NCBI RefSeq assembly: GCF_048771995.1
Contig: NC_133025.1
Location: forward strand, 372,001 to 436,000
Source: Taeniopygia guttata
Lineage: Eukaryota > Chordata > Aves > Passeriformes > Estrildidae
DNA: 64,000 nt
Direction of reading: 5' to 3'
Shown: piece by piece, positions 1 to 8,937 of the stretch
Position numbering within the stretch: position 1 is the first letter of the stretch
How the letters are laid out: each line of letters opens with the position of its first letter
The notes under the pieces: generated by a model
What the model was told of the DNA's origin: nothing
Seen by the model: only the letters and a program-made list of their open reading frames with translations
Databases searched by the model: none
Program-made: the position numbers and the translations under genes

Positions 1-234
1 TCCCCTGGGCTGGGGGTCGGGGTCACACCGGGCCGGGGGATGGCAAAGCCACCAGCGCGTCATCAGCTGCCACTGAGTCACCGGGGCCGTGTCCCCGCCT
101 CACCGGGGCCGTGTCCCCACCCCACCGGGGCCGTGTCCCCGCCTCACTGGGCCCGGGGGACATCCCAGGGCCCCGCGGCCCTTGGCCCCGGCTGCCCCCG
201 TGACACTGCGGATCCCGTTTTCAGGGGAGTCCCT

Positions 235-380
235 TGTCCCCGTGTGGCCGCTGTCCAAAGGTCCCTTGTCCCCAGGGGTGTCCCTTGTCCCCGGGGTGTC
301 CTTTGTCCCCAGGGGTGTCCCTTGTCCCAGAGGTGTCCCTTGTCCCAGGGGTGTCCCTTGTCCCACGGGTGTCCCATTTT
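235..380. repeat. Short minisatellite, about 15-19 bp unit
   Basis: About eight degenerate copies of a unit like GTCCCTTGTCCCAGGGGT. The copies vary in length and in the number of C and G residues. It lies 3' of LEP. Confidence 0.8.
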
Positions 381-427
381 CCCAGAGTCATCAGAGACAC
401 GAGTGAGGCTGCTGGAAAAGGGGCTTT

Positions 428-515
428 AAATTAAATAAATTAATAATAATAGTAACAGTAGCAATAATAATAATAATAATAATAGTTATAATAATAATAG
501 TAATAAACAGTCACA
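428..515. repeat. AT-rich (TAA)n block
   Basis: An imperfect AAT/ATA trinucleotide run, the only AT-rich DNA for several kilobases. On the minus strand, in leptin-transcript sense, it reads ATT-rich and contains TTATTTAAT (430-438), which fits the UUAUUUA(U/A)(U/A) AU-rich element nonamer. A role in mRNA stability is inference. Confidence 0.75.
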
Positions 516-671
516 GCAATGTAGAAAAAGGTGCCGGCAGCAGCTGGAGTCACCCCGGTGCCCGGGGCCGCTCGTGTGTCCCCGCTGAGGTCCCGGTCCT
601 GTCTGTGGGTCCTGACGAGGCCCCGCGGGGGTCCCGGGCTGTCCGTGTGGGCCCGGGGGTCCCGGGGGTCC

Positions 672-1034
672 CTAACACGCGGGGACCCCCTCGAGGCAGG
701 CGGCGACCCCGTCCAGGCAGCGGCGGAGCCGCGCCAGGGCCACCCCGGCCACGGTGTGCGGAGCCTCGGCCAGCGGGGCGGGGGGCGGCGGGCGGGGGTC
801 GCGGGGCGGGGGGCAGCCCAGCAGGGTCTCCAGCAGGGCCAGCAGGCTGCGCAGGTTCTCCAGGTCGTTGGCCACCTGGGCCAGGCGCGGGTCGGGCCCG
901 GGCAGGGCCCCCAGGAGCCGCTGGAAGAGCTGCAGCCGCTGGGCGGCCCAGCCCAGCCCCGGCGGGACCCCCCCCTCCGGGACCCCCTCCGGGACCCCCT
1001 CCAGCCCGCTGAGGCGCAGGGTCAGCGGGAACAG
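672..1034 (-). CDS. LEP: LEP second coding exon
   Basis: The acceptor CCCCCAG is just upstream of 1034. The exon is 363 nt, phase 0, coding residues 49-168 plus TGA at 674-672. It carries helices B-D, NDLENL, C122 and the terminal cysteine. DNA at 964-1002 holds tandem copies of a GGGACCCCCTCC-like 12-mer that code for GVPEGVPEGGVP, where mammals have GLDFIPG. This is a local in-frame expansion in the A-B loop. Confidence 0.92.
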   Translation of the reverse strand: MFPLTLRLSGLEGVPEGVPEGGVPPGLGWAAQRLQLFQRLLGALPGPDPRLAQVANDLENLRSLLALLETLLGCPPPRDPRPPPPAPLAEAPHTVAGVALARLRRCLDGVAACLEGVPAC

Positions 1035-1855
1035 CTGGGGGGCACAGGGGGGGTCAGCGCCGCCGGCCTCCCCGGGGACCCCACCGTGGGGCACAGAGCC
1101 CCCCCAGCATGGCTGTCCCTCCTTGGGGACCCCCAACCCTCGGGGTGCTCCTAGACCCCATCCCTGGGGGTGCAGACCCCTCCAGACCCCATCCCTGGGG
1201 GTGCAGACCCCCAAACCCCTCCAGAGCCCATCCCTGGGGGCGCAGACCCCTCCAGACCCCATCCCTGGGGGCACAGACCCCTCCAGAGCCCATCCCTGGG
1301 GGTGCAGACCCCCAAACCCCGCCAGAGCCCATCCCTGGGGGCACAGACCCCCAGAGCCCATCCCTGGGGGCGCAGACCCCCCAGAGCCCATCCCTGGGGG
1401 CGCAGACCCCCCAGAGCCCATCCCTGGGGGTGCAGACCCCCAAACCCCGCCAGACCAAATCCCTGGGGGTGCAGACCCCCAGACCCCATCCCTGGGGGCC
1501 CCCAAATCTGGGCATGGGATCCCCCCCATGGAAGACGCCCCCGGGGACCCCACCCCACTTTGGAGAACAGGATCCCCCCGTACTGAGGAGCAGCCCCCGA
1601 GTCTGGGGAACGTCCCCCCGGTCTGGGGGTCCCCCCGGTCCCTCCGGGGGTGTCCCGGCTGTGTCCCAGCCCCCCTCCCCGGTGTCCCCGCGGTCCCCGG
1701 GCCGGGGTCACCTGGAGCTGCTGCAGGCGCGTGCTGAGGGTCCGGGTCAGGGCCCGCGCGTCCGCTCGGAGCCCCTCGAGCCGCACGGGGCGACCCCCGC
1801 CCGCCGCCGCCCCCAGGCACAGCAGCCCCCACAGCGACACGCCGGGACACCGCAT
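672..1855 (-). CDS. LEP: Leptin, complete coding region (join of 1712-1855 and 672-1034, minus)
   Basis: Leptin is a secreted four-helix cytokine that signals through the leptin receptor. Two minus-strand exons join in phase 0 to give 168 codons (human 167). Residues 1-21 are a hydrophobic signal peptide (SLWGLLCLGAAAGGG). Helix A contains RALTRTLSTRLQQL, matching the human KTLIKTIVTRINDI pattern. The hallmark NDLENL sits at residues 104-109 inside VANDLENLRSLLALL. The disulfide pair of the family is C122 and the C-terminal C168. The exon 1 end (LQ, then GT) falls at the same place as in mammalian LEP. Synteny with SND1, LRRC4 and MIR129-1 supports orthology. Odd points: extreme GC content, a short tandem expansion after residue 60, and two extra C-terminal cysteines (154, 161). 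Family, splice and synteny evidence agree. Confidence 0.93.
1155..1500. repeat. Minisatellite in the LEP intron
   Basis: About 12 copies of a 22-36 bp unit built on CCATCCCTGGGGGTGCAGAC, some with an inserted CCCAAACCCC. It fills about half of the 677-nt intron 1035-1711. Because it lacks stops, it generates long spurious open frames on both strands. Confidence 0.9.
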
Positions 1856-1865
1856 CCCGCCGCCT
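1712..1865 (-). CDS. LEP: LEP first coding exon (ATG at 1855)
   Basis: The acceptor CCCTCCCAG ends at 1866, then 10 nt of 5'UTR, then ATG at 1855-1853. Residues 1-48 are coded: signal peptide plus helix A. The donor CAG|GTGACC has GT at 1711-1710. An ATG a few bases inside the second transcribed exon also matches the mammalian gene. The upstream in-frame ATG at 1903 lies in the presumed intron and is not used in this model. Confidence 0.9.
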
Positions 1866-2124
1866 CTGGGAGGGGACACGCGTGTCACCGCTACCCCCGG
1901 CACGCTGCGGGATGGCCGGTGTCACCAGGGACGGGGCAGGGGACGTGCGGGAAGCGGCGCCCGCGGCACACGGGCTCCGGAGCCCTCGTCACCGTGTCGC
2001 GGTGCCACCGTGTCCCCGCCGGGAGCCCTTTGGCACCCGCCACCCGCGACACGGCCGTGACCACGGGGTGGGCCTTGGGGTCCCAGCGTTGTGTCACCTC
2101 CCTGGGGACCCCCTGCCCCCGGTG

Positions 2125-2360
2125 GTGAGGGAGGGACACTGGGGTCACCTTGTCACCCACAGCTTGGGATAGGGGGACGTGGGTGACACAGGAACGGGGG
2201 GACACGCAGGACAGAACACGGAGGACACGGGTGACACAAATGGGACACGCAGGTGGAGGGGACACGGAGGACACAGTGACACAGGAACGGGGGGACATGG
2301 AGCGGGGGGGACACAGGGATGCGGGAACACCGGGGTGTGGCGGTGGCACCGGGGAAAGCG
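2125..2360. repeat. Degenerate minisatellite in the LEP 5' intron
   Basis: Repeats of GGGACACGGAGGACAC and variants between the non-coding exon and first coding exon of LEP. Divergent and of low internal order. Confidence 0.6.
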
Positions 2361-2889
2361 AGGGGACAGGGTGACAGTGCCACTCACCGGAGCCTCGCAC
2401 GCACTCGCTGCGCCTGGAACGAGACGGGGCCGCTGATGGAGGGACACGGCGACCCCCCAGTGCCACCACCCCACCGGCCGGGCCGGAGAGGGCCCGTGGT
2501 CCCTTGGGTCAGCCCCGGTGTCCCCGCGGGGCCGAGGGACACGGCCGGTGGCGCTGCCACCACCTCGGGGACAGCAGGGGCCGGGGGCACAAGGACAGGG
2601 ACAAGGAGGTGCCCAGACCCCGCGGGGGCTTCGGGGGCCCGGGACAGCGTCCCCACAGCTCTTCTGGGGGTGGGGGACACTGGGGTCCCCCCGCGGCTGC
2701 ACCCGCAGTGACCCCGCGGTGAGGGGACCGGGGGATGTCCCGGGGAGGGGGTCCCGGGGAGGGGGTTGGGGATGTCCCTGAGCAGGGTGTCCCTCTGGGG
2801 GGGCTGGGGTGTCCCTCTGGGGGTTGGGGGTCCCGGTCCGAGGGGTCTGGGGGGGGTCCCGGTCCGGGGGTCTGGAGGGTCGGGCTCAC

Positions 2890-2920
2890 CTGGTGGTCCC
2901 GCGGGTCCCGTCGGTGGCGG
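2890..2920 (-). other. LEP: Probable LEP non-coding first exon
   Basis: On the minus strand a strong donor CCACCAG|GTGAGCC (GT at 2889-2888) lies about 55 nt downstream of a TATAAA. A short first exon ending here would splice to the acceptor ending at 1866, giving a leptin-like arrangement of a short untranslated exon 1 and an ATG at the start of exon 2. The start near 2920 is only estimated from TATA spacing. A weaker alternative donor (CCG|GTGAGTGG) occurs near 2390. Confidence 0.5.
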
Positions 2921-2945
2921 CGGTGGCTCCATCGCGCCGCTCCCG

Positions 2946-2951
2946 TTTATA
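2946..2951 (-). promoter_or_regulatory. TATA box, probable LEP promoter
   Basis: TATAAA on the minus strand in GC-box-rich DNA, 25-30 bp upstream of the expected start of the non-coding exon. Mammalian LEP promoters are also TATA-containing and GC-rich. Function is inferred from position. Confidence 0.55.
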
Positions 2952-4529
2952 GCGCGGGGCCGCTCCCGCCCCGCCGCCCCCCCGCGTGTCCGGGCCGCGT
3001 CCGGCCGGGGGGGCCCGGGGGGGCCGGGATGTCCCGGGGGGAGCCGGGGGAGCCGGGATGCCCCGGGCCGGGGGGGGGCCGGGATGTCCCGGGCCGGGCC
3101 GGGGGGGCCGGGATGTCCCGGAGGGGACCGGGGGACTGGGATGTCCCGGGCCGGGCCGGGGGTCCCGGAGCGGGAGGAGCGCGGGGGGTCCCGGGGCGAG
3201 CTGGGGACACCGGGACGGCCGCGGGGGGGTCCCGGGGACACGCGAGCACTGGGGGGGCCCGGGGGGGTCCCGGCTCCCCACTCCCCCCGCGGTCCCGACC
3301 CCCCGCGCATACGTGCCCAGGTGAGCGCAGCCCCGCGCGTGGCGGTGACACGTCCCCCGCGCGCCGTGACCGCGCACACGCGCCCGTGTCCCCCCGTGCC
3401 CCCCCCGTGTCCCCGTGCCCCCCCTCTGTATCCCCCTTTGTCCCCCCGTGTCCGCGCCCACGCTCCCGTGTCCCCCCGCCGTGTCCCTCATGTCCCCCCA
3501 CGCGTGTCCTGCCAGTCTCCCCCGCGTCCCTCATGTCCCCTCCTCGTCCCCCCGCGTCCCCCCGTCCCCGCGTGGCACTCACACACCCGGCGCAGGATGG
3601 GGACAGAACAGGGACAGCAGCGATGTCCCCGGGGTGTCCCCGGGAGCCCCCAGACCCGTGTCCCCCCCACCCGGGACACCGCCGGGGTGACACGGGGGGA
3701 GGGGGCTCTCTCGGGGGCACGGGCGTCCCCCACACTGTCACTGGGGACAAAAGCGGTTCCTGTCCCCGCCACCCGTCCCTGTCACCCCCCGGCCCGGGGT
3801 GTCCCCAAACTGCGTCCCCGTGGGGTCCCCGGCGGGGCTGTCCCCGCGCTGGTGACGCCGGAGCTGGTGCCACCACGGTGGTGACACTCGGCCAACACTG
3901 CGGTGGCCCTTCCGGGAAGGCGGGCGGTGACACGGGTGACACCAGTGCCCGGCAGCCGCTGGGGACACGCGGAGCGCCCCGCGGCCAGCACGGTGACCTG
4001 GCTGACGTCACGCGTGTCCCCTCCCTCCCAGCGGGCACCCCGCGTGTCCCGGGCCCCGTCCTCTCTGCCAGCACCCCTCGTGTCCCCAGATCTTGTCCCA
4101 GAGCCCTGTCCCCACTGTCACTCGTGTCCCCATCCCTGTCCCCGTCCCCACCGCCGAGCGCCAGCGGGGCTGGCACGGCCACCGGGAGCCCTTCGGCCCC
4201 TCCCGCGGCACTGGGCAGCGATGGGCACCCAAACTGGGAGCACTGGGGACCTGTTGTGCCCCCCCGGCACCCCCAGTGTCACCTCTCCCCAACGCCGGGG
4301 TGTCCCCAGTGTCACCCCCCGGAGGTCCCCGAGCGTGCCAGGAGCAGTGGTGGCCTCGTGGCCCCATTTCTGCTGTCCCCCCTGTCCCCGCTGCCCCCAC
4401 CCTGTCCCCGCTGTCCCCCGGCTGTCCCCCCTGTCCCCACTGTCCCCTGGCTGTCCCCGCTGTCCCCTGGTGTCCCCAAAGCCCCCCACTCACCTGGGGT
4501 CCCCGCGGCCCCGCTGGCTCGCCGCCCCG
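2952..4529. other. GC-rich intergenic DNA between LEP and MIR129-1
   Basis: C-rich low-complexity sequence with recurring GTGTCCCC, CCCGGGAC and GGGGGGCCGGGATGTCCC motifs. No exon or RNA gene is recognised. The many long open frames are stop-poor composition effects. The part next to LEP (2952-3300) may form the distal promoter or CpG island. Confidence 0.6.
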
Positions 4530-4602
4530 CGGATGCTTTTTGGGGTAAGGGCTTCCTGGCTGGGGAGGGACAGCAAGCCCAGACCGCAAAAAGACCCGAG
4601 AG
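4530..4602 (-). ncRNA. MIR129-1: microRNA miR-129-1 precursor
   Basis: On the minus strand, 4593-4573 reads as miR-129-5p (begins CTTTTTGCGGTCTGGGC, 21 nt) without mismatch to the vertebrate sequence as I know it. 4554-4533 reads as the 3p arm, AAGCCCTTACCCCAAAAAG followed by CAT. The arms pair (CTTTTTG with CAAAAAG; GGGCTT with AAGCCC) around an 18-nt loop. The loop resembles the mir-129-1 loop (TGT.CCTC…CAGGAAG) more than mir-129-2. The location between LEP and SND1 in the same orientation as both also matches human MIR129-1. miR-129 is enriched in the nervous system. Confidence 0.95.
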
Positions 4603-4879
4603 GGACAGGGACGGTGGCCCCGCGGTGGCCCCGCGGTGACAGGGAGCGGGTGACAAGGAGGGACGATGACGGGGACACGCGGAGCCCCCGGGGACGGGGC
4701 TGTGGTGGGACACGGCCCCCGTGCCCCGAGGTCCCCACCAGCCCCAGGCTGTCCCCTGCGCTGGGGGACAGGGGACACTGCCACCCCTGTGTGCCACCCC
4801 AGTGTGCCGCTCCCCACGTGCCACATGTCACCTGCCATGTGCCACCCGTCACGTGCGCACTGCTGTGGCACTGCTGCCC

Positions 4880-5480
4880 CTGAGATGTGGCACAGAGGGA
4901 CAGGGACGTGGCACAGAGGGACACGGACGTGGCACAGTGACATGGATGTGGCACAGAGTGGCATGGATGTGGCACAGAGTGACAGGGACATGGCACAGAG
5001 TGGCATGGATGTGGCACAGAGGGACAGGGACGTGGCACAGAGTGACAGGGACATGGCACAGAGTGGCATGGATATGGCACAGAGTGGCATGGATGTGGCA
5101 CAGTGACATGGATGTGGCACAGAGTGGCAGGGACATGGGCACAGAGTGACGTGGATGTGGCACAGAGTGACATGGATGTGGCACAGAGTGACATGCACAT
5201 GGCACAGAGTGACATGGATGTGGCACAGTGACATGGATGTGGCACAGTGACATGCACATGGCACAGAGTGACGTGGATGTGGCACAGACCCATGGGGACA
5301 CGGCGCAGAGCGATGGTGACATTGCACAGAGGGAGGTGACACGGCACAGAGCAACACTGATGTGACACAGAGCGATGGGGACACAGAACAGACACTGGGA
5401 TGTGGCACAGAGTGACATTAATGTGGCACAGGGTGACATTAGGGACGTGGCACAGAGCGATGGTGGCACAGGACAGAGCA
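4880..5480. repeat. Minisatellite, about 21-23 bp unit, upstream of MIR129-1
   Basis: About 25 copies built on GACATGGATGTGGCACAGAG with variants (ACGTGGCACAGAGGGACAGG). Begins about 280 bp from the miRNA hairpin, within any primary transcript that starts further right. Confidence 0.92.
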
Positions 5481-5579
5481 GTGTCACCAACTCCTACCAG
5501 CACATCCTGGGTGTCCCCAGGCTCCTGTCCCTCAGCCACCAGAGCACCCGGGGGTGGCAGGAGGCCACCAGAGGAGCCA

Positions 5580-5715
5580 ATGCTCGGTGTCACCAACAGG
5601 GCCGGTGCTCGGTGTCACCAGAGGAGCCGGTGGTTGGTGTCACCTCAGGGGTGCTCGGTGTCACCTCGGGGTGCTCGGTGTCACCTCAAGGGTGCTCGGT
5701 GTCACCGCAGCTGCC
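5580..5715. repeat. Small array, GGTGCTCGGTGTCACC unit
   Basis: Roughly seven degenerate copies of about 18 bp, several carrying CTCAAGG or AGAGGAGCC inserts. Confidence 0.75.
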
Positions 5716-6184
5716 GGGTCTGTCTGTCCCCAGCACTGCAGGGACGTGGCCGTGGCCGATCCCCGGTGGCATTGGCTGGGTGGCAGTGCCCGCAGTCCGG
5801 GGTGTCCGCGCCGTGTCCCGGGGCCGGTGACAGAAGCTCGAAGCTCCATGGCCGGGCAGTGGCTCGGTGGCCCCACGGCCGCTCCGTGGTTCTGCGGATG
5901 GTCACTGTCCCCGTGGCCAGTCCGTGGCGATGTCCCCAGCTCGGGGTCCTGGTGGCAGGGGTGTCCCTGAGGGCCTTTGTGGGATCCCAGGGCAGCTCCA
6001 GGGCTGGTGCCACCTGAGGTGCCACCCCAGGGACAGCGGGAAGCAGCTCCGAGGCCACCACCGGGCAGGTGGCACCTCACCGACGTCACCTGGGCCCGGG
6101 CCGAGGTGCCACCATCACCTGCCAGCAGTGAACGTGTCCCTGCTCCAGCCCACGTCATCCCCACCCCGTGATCCTGCTCCACCC

Positions 6185-6495
6185 GTGTCCCTGCTCCCCT
6201 CCCGTGTCCCCGGCCCCGTCCCTTGTCCCTGTCCCCACCCCATGTCCACATGTCCATGTCCCTGTCCCCATCCCACATCTCCATCTCCATCTCTGTCCCC
6301 ATCCATGTCCCTGTCCCCATCACAGTGGGTCCCTGTCCCCATCGCACATCCCCAGCTCATCCCTGTCCCCATCCCTGTCCCCGTCCCTGTCCCCATCCCT
6401 ATCCCTGTCCCCACCACAGGTCCCCATCCCTGTCCCTGTCCCTGTCCCCGTCCCTGTCCCCATCCCTGTCCCTTGTCCCTGTCCCTGTCCCCCCC
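6185..6495. repeat. Pyrimidine-rich array, CCCTGTCCCCAT units
   Basis: Short units (6, 12 and 18 bp) of CCCTGTCCCCATCC, TCCATGTCC and similar. Nearly all C and T on the plus strand. Confidence 0.85.
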
Positions 6496-6499
6496 GCAG

Positions 6500-7690
6500 C
6501 CCCGACACGCCGGTGACAGGGACGGTGACACTTTGGTGGCTGCCACCCCATCGCTGTCACCCCCCGGACCAGCTGGGGGGACACGGCCAAGGCCACCGCT
6601 CCCCTGTCACCCCCAATGCTGGGGGGACATCCCTGTCACCCCCCGCTCTCCAGGGAGCCCTGTCTGGGGGGATGAAGGGACAGAGGGGACATCCCTTGGT
6701 GGCTGTGCCAGCGGGGACCTGGGGGTGCTTCCCCCTCACGCGGGGGTCCCCCGCAGCTTGGGAGGGGTTCAAAGGGGACAGGGGGGGACACAGAGGGTCC
6801 TTGAGCGGCACCCGCGGGTGACCGCGAGGGGACAGTGACGGTGGCAGTGGCCGTGAGTGGCACAGACCTTTCCAGATCTCTGGGCGGTTTTGGGGTCCTC
6901 TGCCGCCCCCCGGGGGGCGCGGTGTGACCCCCCCGTGGCAGCCGGAGCCGAGGGACCCCCGGTGCCCCCCGGGACAGAGGGGACATGGGGGGGGCAGGGA
7001 GGGGCCGCGGGGATGTCACGGGGGGGCCCCGGTGGGGGTCGGGGGGCTGTGGGTGCAGGGGGGACACCCCGGGGTCAGCCCACGGGGGGTCTGGGGGTGA
7101 CACTCGGGGGTCCTGGGCCGTGGGAGAGGGGACACGGCCGGGGGGGGCGGGGCTTTGGGGGGGGGCAGGGGGTTCTTGTGGGAGCAGGGGGGTTCGGGGT
7201 CTGGGGGGGTCTGGGGGTTCTGGGGGCGTTCCGGAGGTCCCGGGGCTCTGCGAGGGGTCCCGGGGGGCTGCAGAGCGGGGCCGGCAGCTCCCGGGGCGCT
7301 GGGACGGGGCTCGGGGGTCCCGGGGGGCTCTGGCGGGGCCCCCCCGTGCCGTGCTCGGGGCCGGCAGGGCGGGGGTCCCGGGATGCGGGGGGATCCCCGA
7401 GTTGTGGGGGGATCCCCGAGTTGTGGGGGGGGTTCCCCGGGTTGGGGGGGGATCCCCGGGTGGGGGGGGGCTCCCCTCGGGCAGGGTGGGGCGGGGGGAC
7501 AGGGGGATCCCGACCGCCCCGCGCCCCTCGGTCCTACCTGAGCCGCGGCCGCGCTGCGCTGGGGGCGGGGCGCGGGGGGTCCCGGGGGGTCCGGGGGGTC
7601 CCGGGGGGTCCCGGGGGGGTCCCGGGGGGTCCCGGGGGGGGTCCCGGGGGGGTCCCGGGCTCGGGGGGGCCCCGCGGCGGCCGCGCGCGC
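6500..7690. other. CpG-rich intergenic region, no gene recognised
   Basis: G-rich DNA with many GGGGTCCCGGGG and GGGGGATCCCCGAGTTG motifs and high CpG density, ending in a tract of GGTCCCGGGG repeats (7575-7660). It looks like a CpG island leading into the CRE/MEF2 cluster at 7716-7768. No coding exon is supported. Confidence 0.55.
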
Positions 7691-7715
7691 CCCGGCGGCG
7701 GCGCTTGACCCGCAT

Positions 7716-7768
7716 TGACGTCACTGCGTCACCAGGGTTCCCCTGGAAACACGCGGGGCTAAAAATAG
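7716..7768. promoter_or_regulatory. CRE and MEF2 site cluster
   Basis: The palindromic cAMP response element TGACGTCA (7716-7723) is followed by a CRE/AP-1-like TGCGTCA (7725-7731) and a perfect MEF2 consensus CTAAAAATAG (7759-7768), all in 53 bp at the edge of a CpG-rich domain. It lies about 3.1 kb upstream of MIR129-1 on that gene's strand. It could be a promoter or activity-regulated enhancer of the primary miR-129 transcript; this is inference. Confidence 0.5.
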
Positions 7769-7899
7769 CCCGGGGGGGGGGGGGCGGGGGGGGCGGGGCG
7801 GGGGCGGGACCCCCCCACACACACCCCCCACCCCACACCCCACCCGCGTCCGCCGCCGCTCGGGGACACGCGACAGACCCAGAGCGGCCACCCCGCACC

Positions 7900-8420
7900 G
7901 GGAGGGACACCGCGCGGGACACCGGGACAGCGACACCGGGACAGCGACACGGGGGGATGGACACGGGGAGACACGGGGGGATGGACACCGGGACACCCCG
8001 CAGGGGACACGGGCGGGCACGGGGACAACGACACGGGGACAGCGACACGGGGGGCACGACGCGGGTAAACACGGGGGGATGGACACAGGGACAGCGACAA
8101 GAGGGGGCACCACTACCGGGGAAGGCGACAATCGGGGCACAAAGGGACACCGGGACATGGGGACACCGGGAGGCAGGGCAAGGGGACAGTGCGGACACCG
8201 GGACATGGGGACATGTGGGTGGTGGGACACCGCACGTCAGGATATGGGGACACTGGGACACCGGGACACAAGGACGTGGGGATACTGGACACCGGGAAGT
8301 GGGGACACTGGGACATGCAGACACGGGGACACCGGGACATTATGGGGACACTGGGACACGGGGACATGGGGGTAACTGGGCCACCGGGAAGTGGGGACAG
8401 TGGGACAGCCGGACACGGGG
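7900..8420. repeat. Minisatellite, GGACACCGGGACA units
   Basis: A 500-bp array of GGGACACCGGGACATGG and GGGACAGCGACACGGGG units (about 8-18 bp) with TGGACACGGGGGGA variants. Confidence 0.85.
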
Positions 8421-8499
8421 ACACCGGGAGCCTGGGAGAGGGGACAGGTACAGGGAGAGGGGACAGGGACGGGTGGGGCGGGACGGGACAGCTGCAATG

Positions 8500-8850
8500 G
8501 GGCCGTACTGGTGTGGGGCTGTACTGGGACTGGTTTGTACTGGGACTGGTTTATACTGGGACTGGTTTATACTGGGACTGGTTACACCGTCCGTTCCACT
8601 GGGACGGAATTGTACTGGGATGGGTTATACTGGGATGGGCCATACTGGGATGGCCTGTGCCCGCACTGGTCCGTACTGGGATGGGCTGACCCGCATTGGT
8701 CTGTTACTGGGATGGGCTGTACTGGGATGGGCTGACCCGCACTGGTCCGTACTGGCCCGCACTGGTCCATACTGGTCTGTATTGGTCCATACTGGCCCGT
8801 ACTGGTCCATACTGGTCTGTACTGGTCCATACTGGTCCGCACTGGCCGCG
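8500..8850. repeat. 10-bp array, ACTGGTCCGT sense (left arm of inverted pair)
   Basis: Units of 10 bp (ACTGGTCCGT, ACTGGTCCAT, ACTGGCCCGT) from about 8740, grading leftward into ACTGGGATGGGCTGT and ACTGGGACTGGTTT forms. This is the reverse complement of the array at 8938-9650. Confidence 0.93.
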
Positions 8851-8879
8851 CTGTTCCGTGTTTGTCGTTCCGGCCGCTC

Positions 8880-8895
8880 CCACCAGGTGGCGCCA
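8880..8895 (+). promoter_or_regulatory. CTCF-type motif between inverted arrays
   Basis: CCACCAGGTGGCGCCA satisfies every position of the vertebrate CTCF core CCASYAGRKGGCRSYV. It sits in the short unique spacer (about 8850-8937) separating two oppositely oriented 10-bp arrays. A match to the motif does not prove occupancy. Confidence 0.6.
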
Positions 8896-8937
8896 TTTCC
8901 CTTCTGGTTCGGCTGACGGAGCCCGCCCGGAACGGAG

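Larger units (their letters stand above)
1..671. other. Region downstream of LEP stop (likely 3'UTR/flank)
   Basis: No coding exon is recognised. The stretch begins with GC-rich text, then a short minisatellite (about 235-380), then an AT-rich trinucleotide block (about 428-515), then GC-rich sequence up to the LEP stop at 672. Read on the minus strand it is directly downstream of leptin and is probably its 3'UTR. I see no AATAAA on the minus strand here, so the transcript may end outside the window or use a variant signal. Confidence 0.5.

Noticed and set aside
2735-4639. 634-codon plus-strand frame between LEP and MIR129-1
   Set aside because: Pro/Gly/Ser/Arg-rich low-complexity translation of stop-poor C-rich DNA. 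It runs through the miRNA hairpin and has no homology I recognise.
6985-8916. 643-codon plus-strand frame and its 562-codon minus partner
   Set aside because: Both are translations of G-rich DNA and simple arrays (Gly/Arg/Trp and Pro/Ser/Cys). No start context, domain or splice logic.
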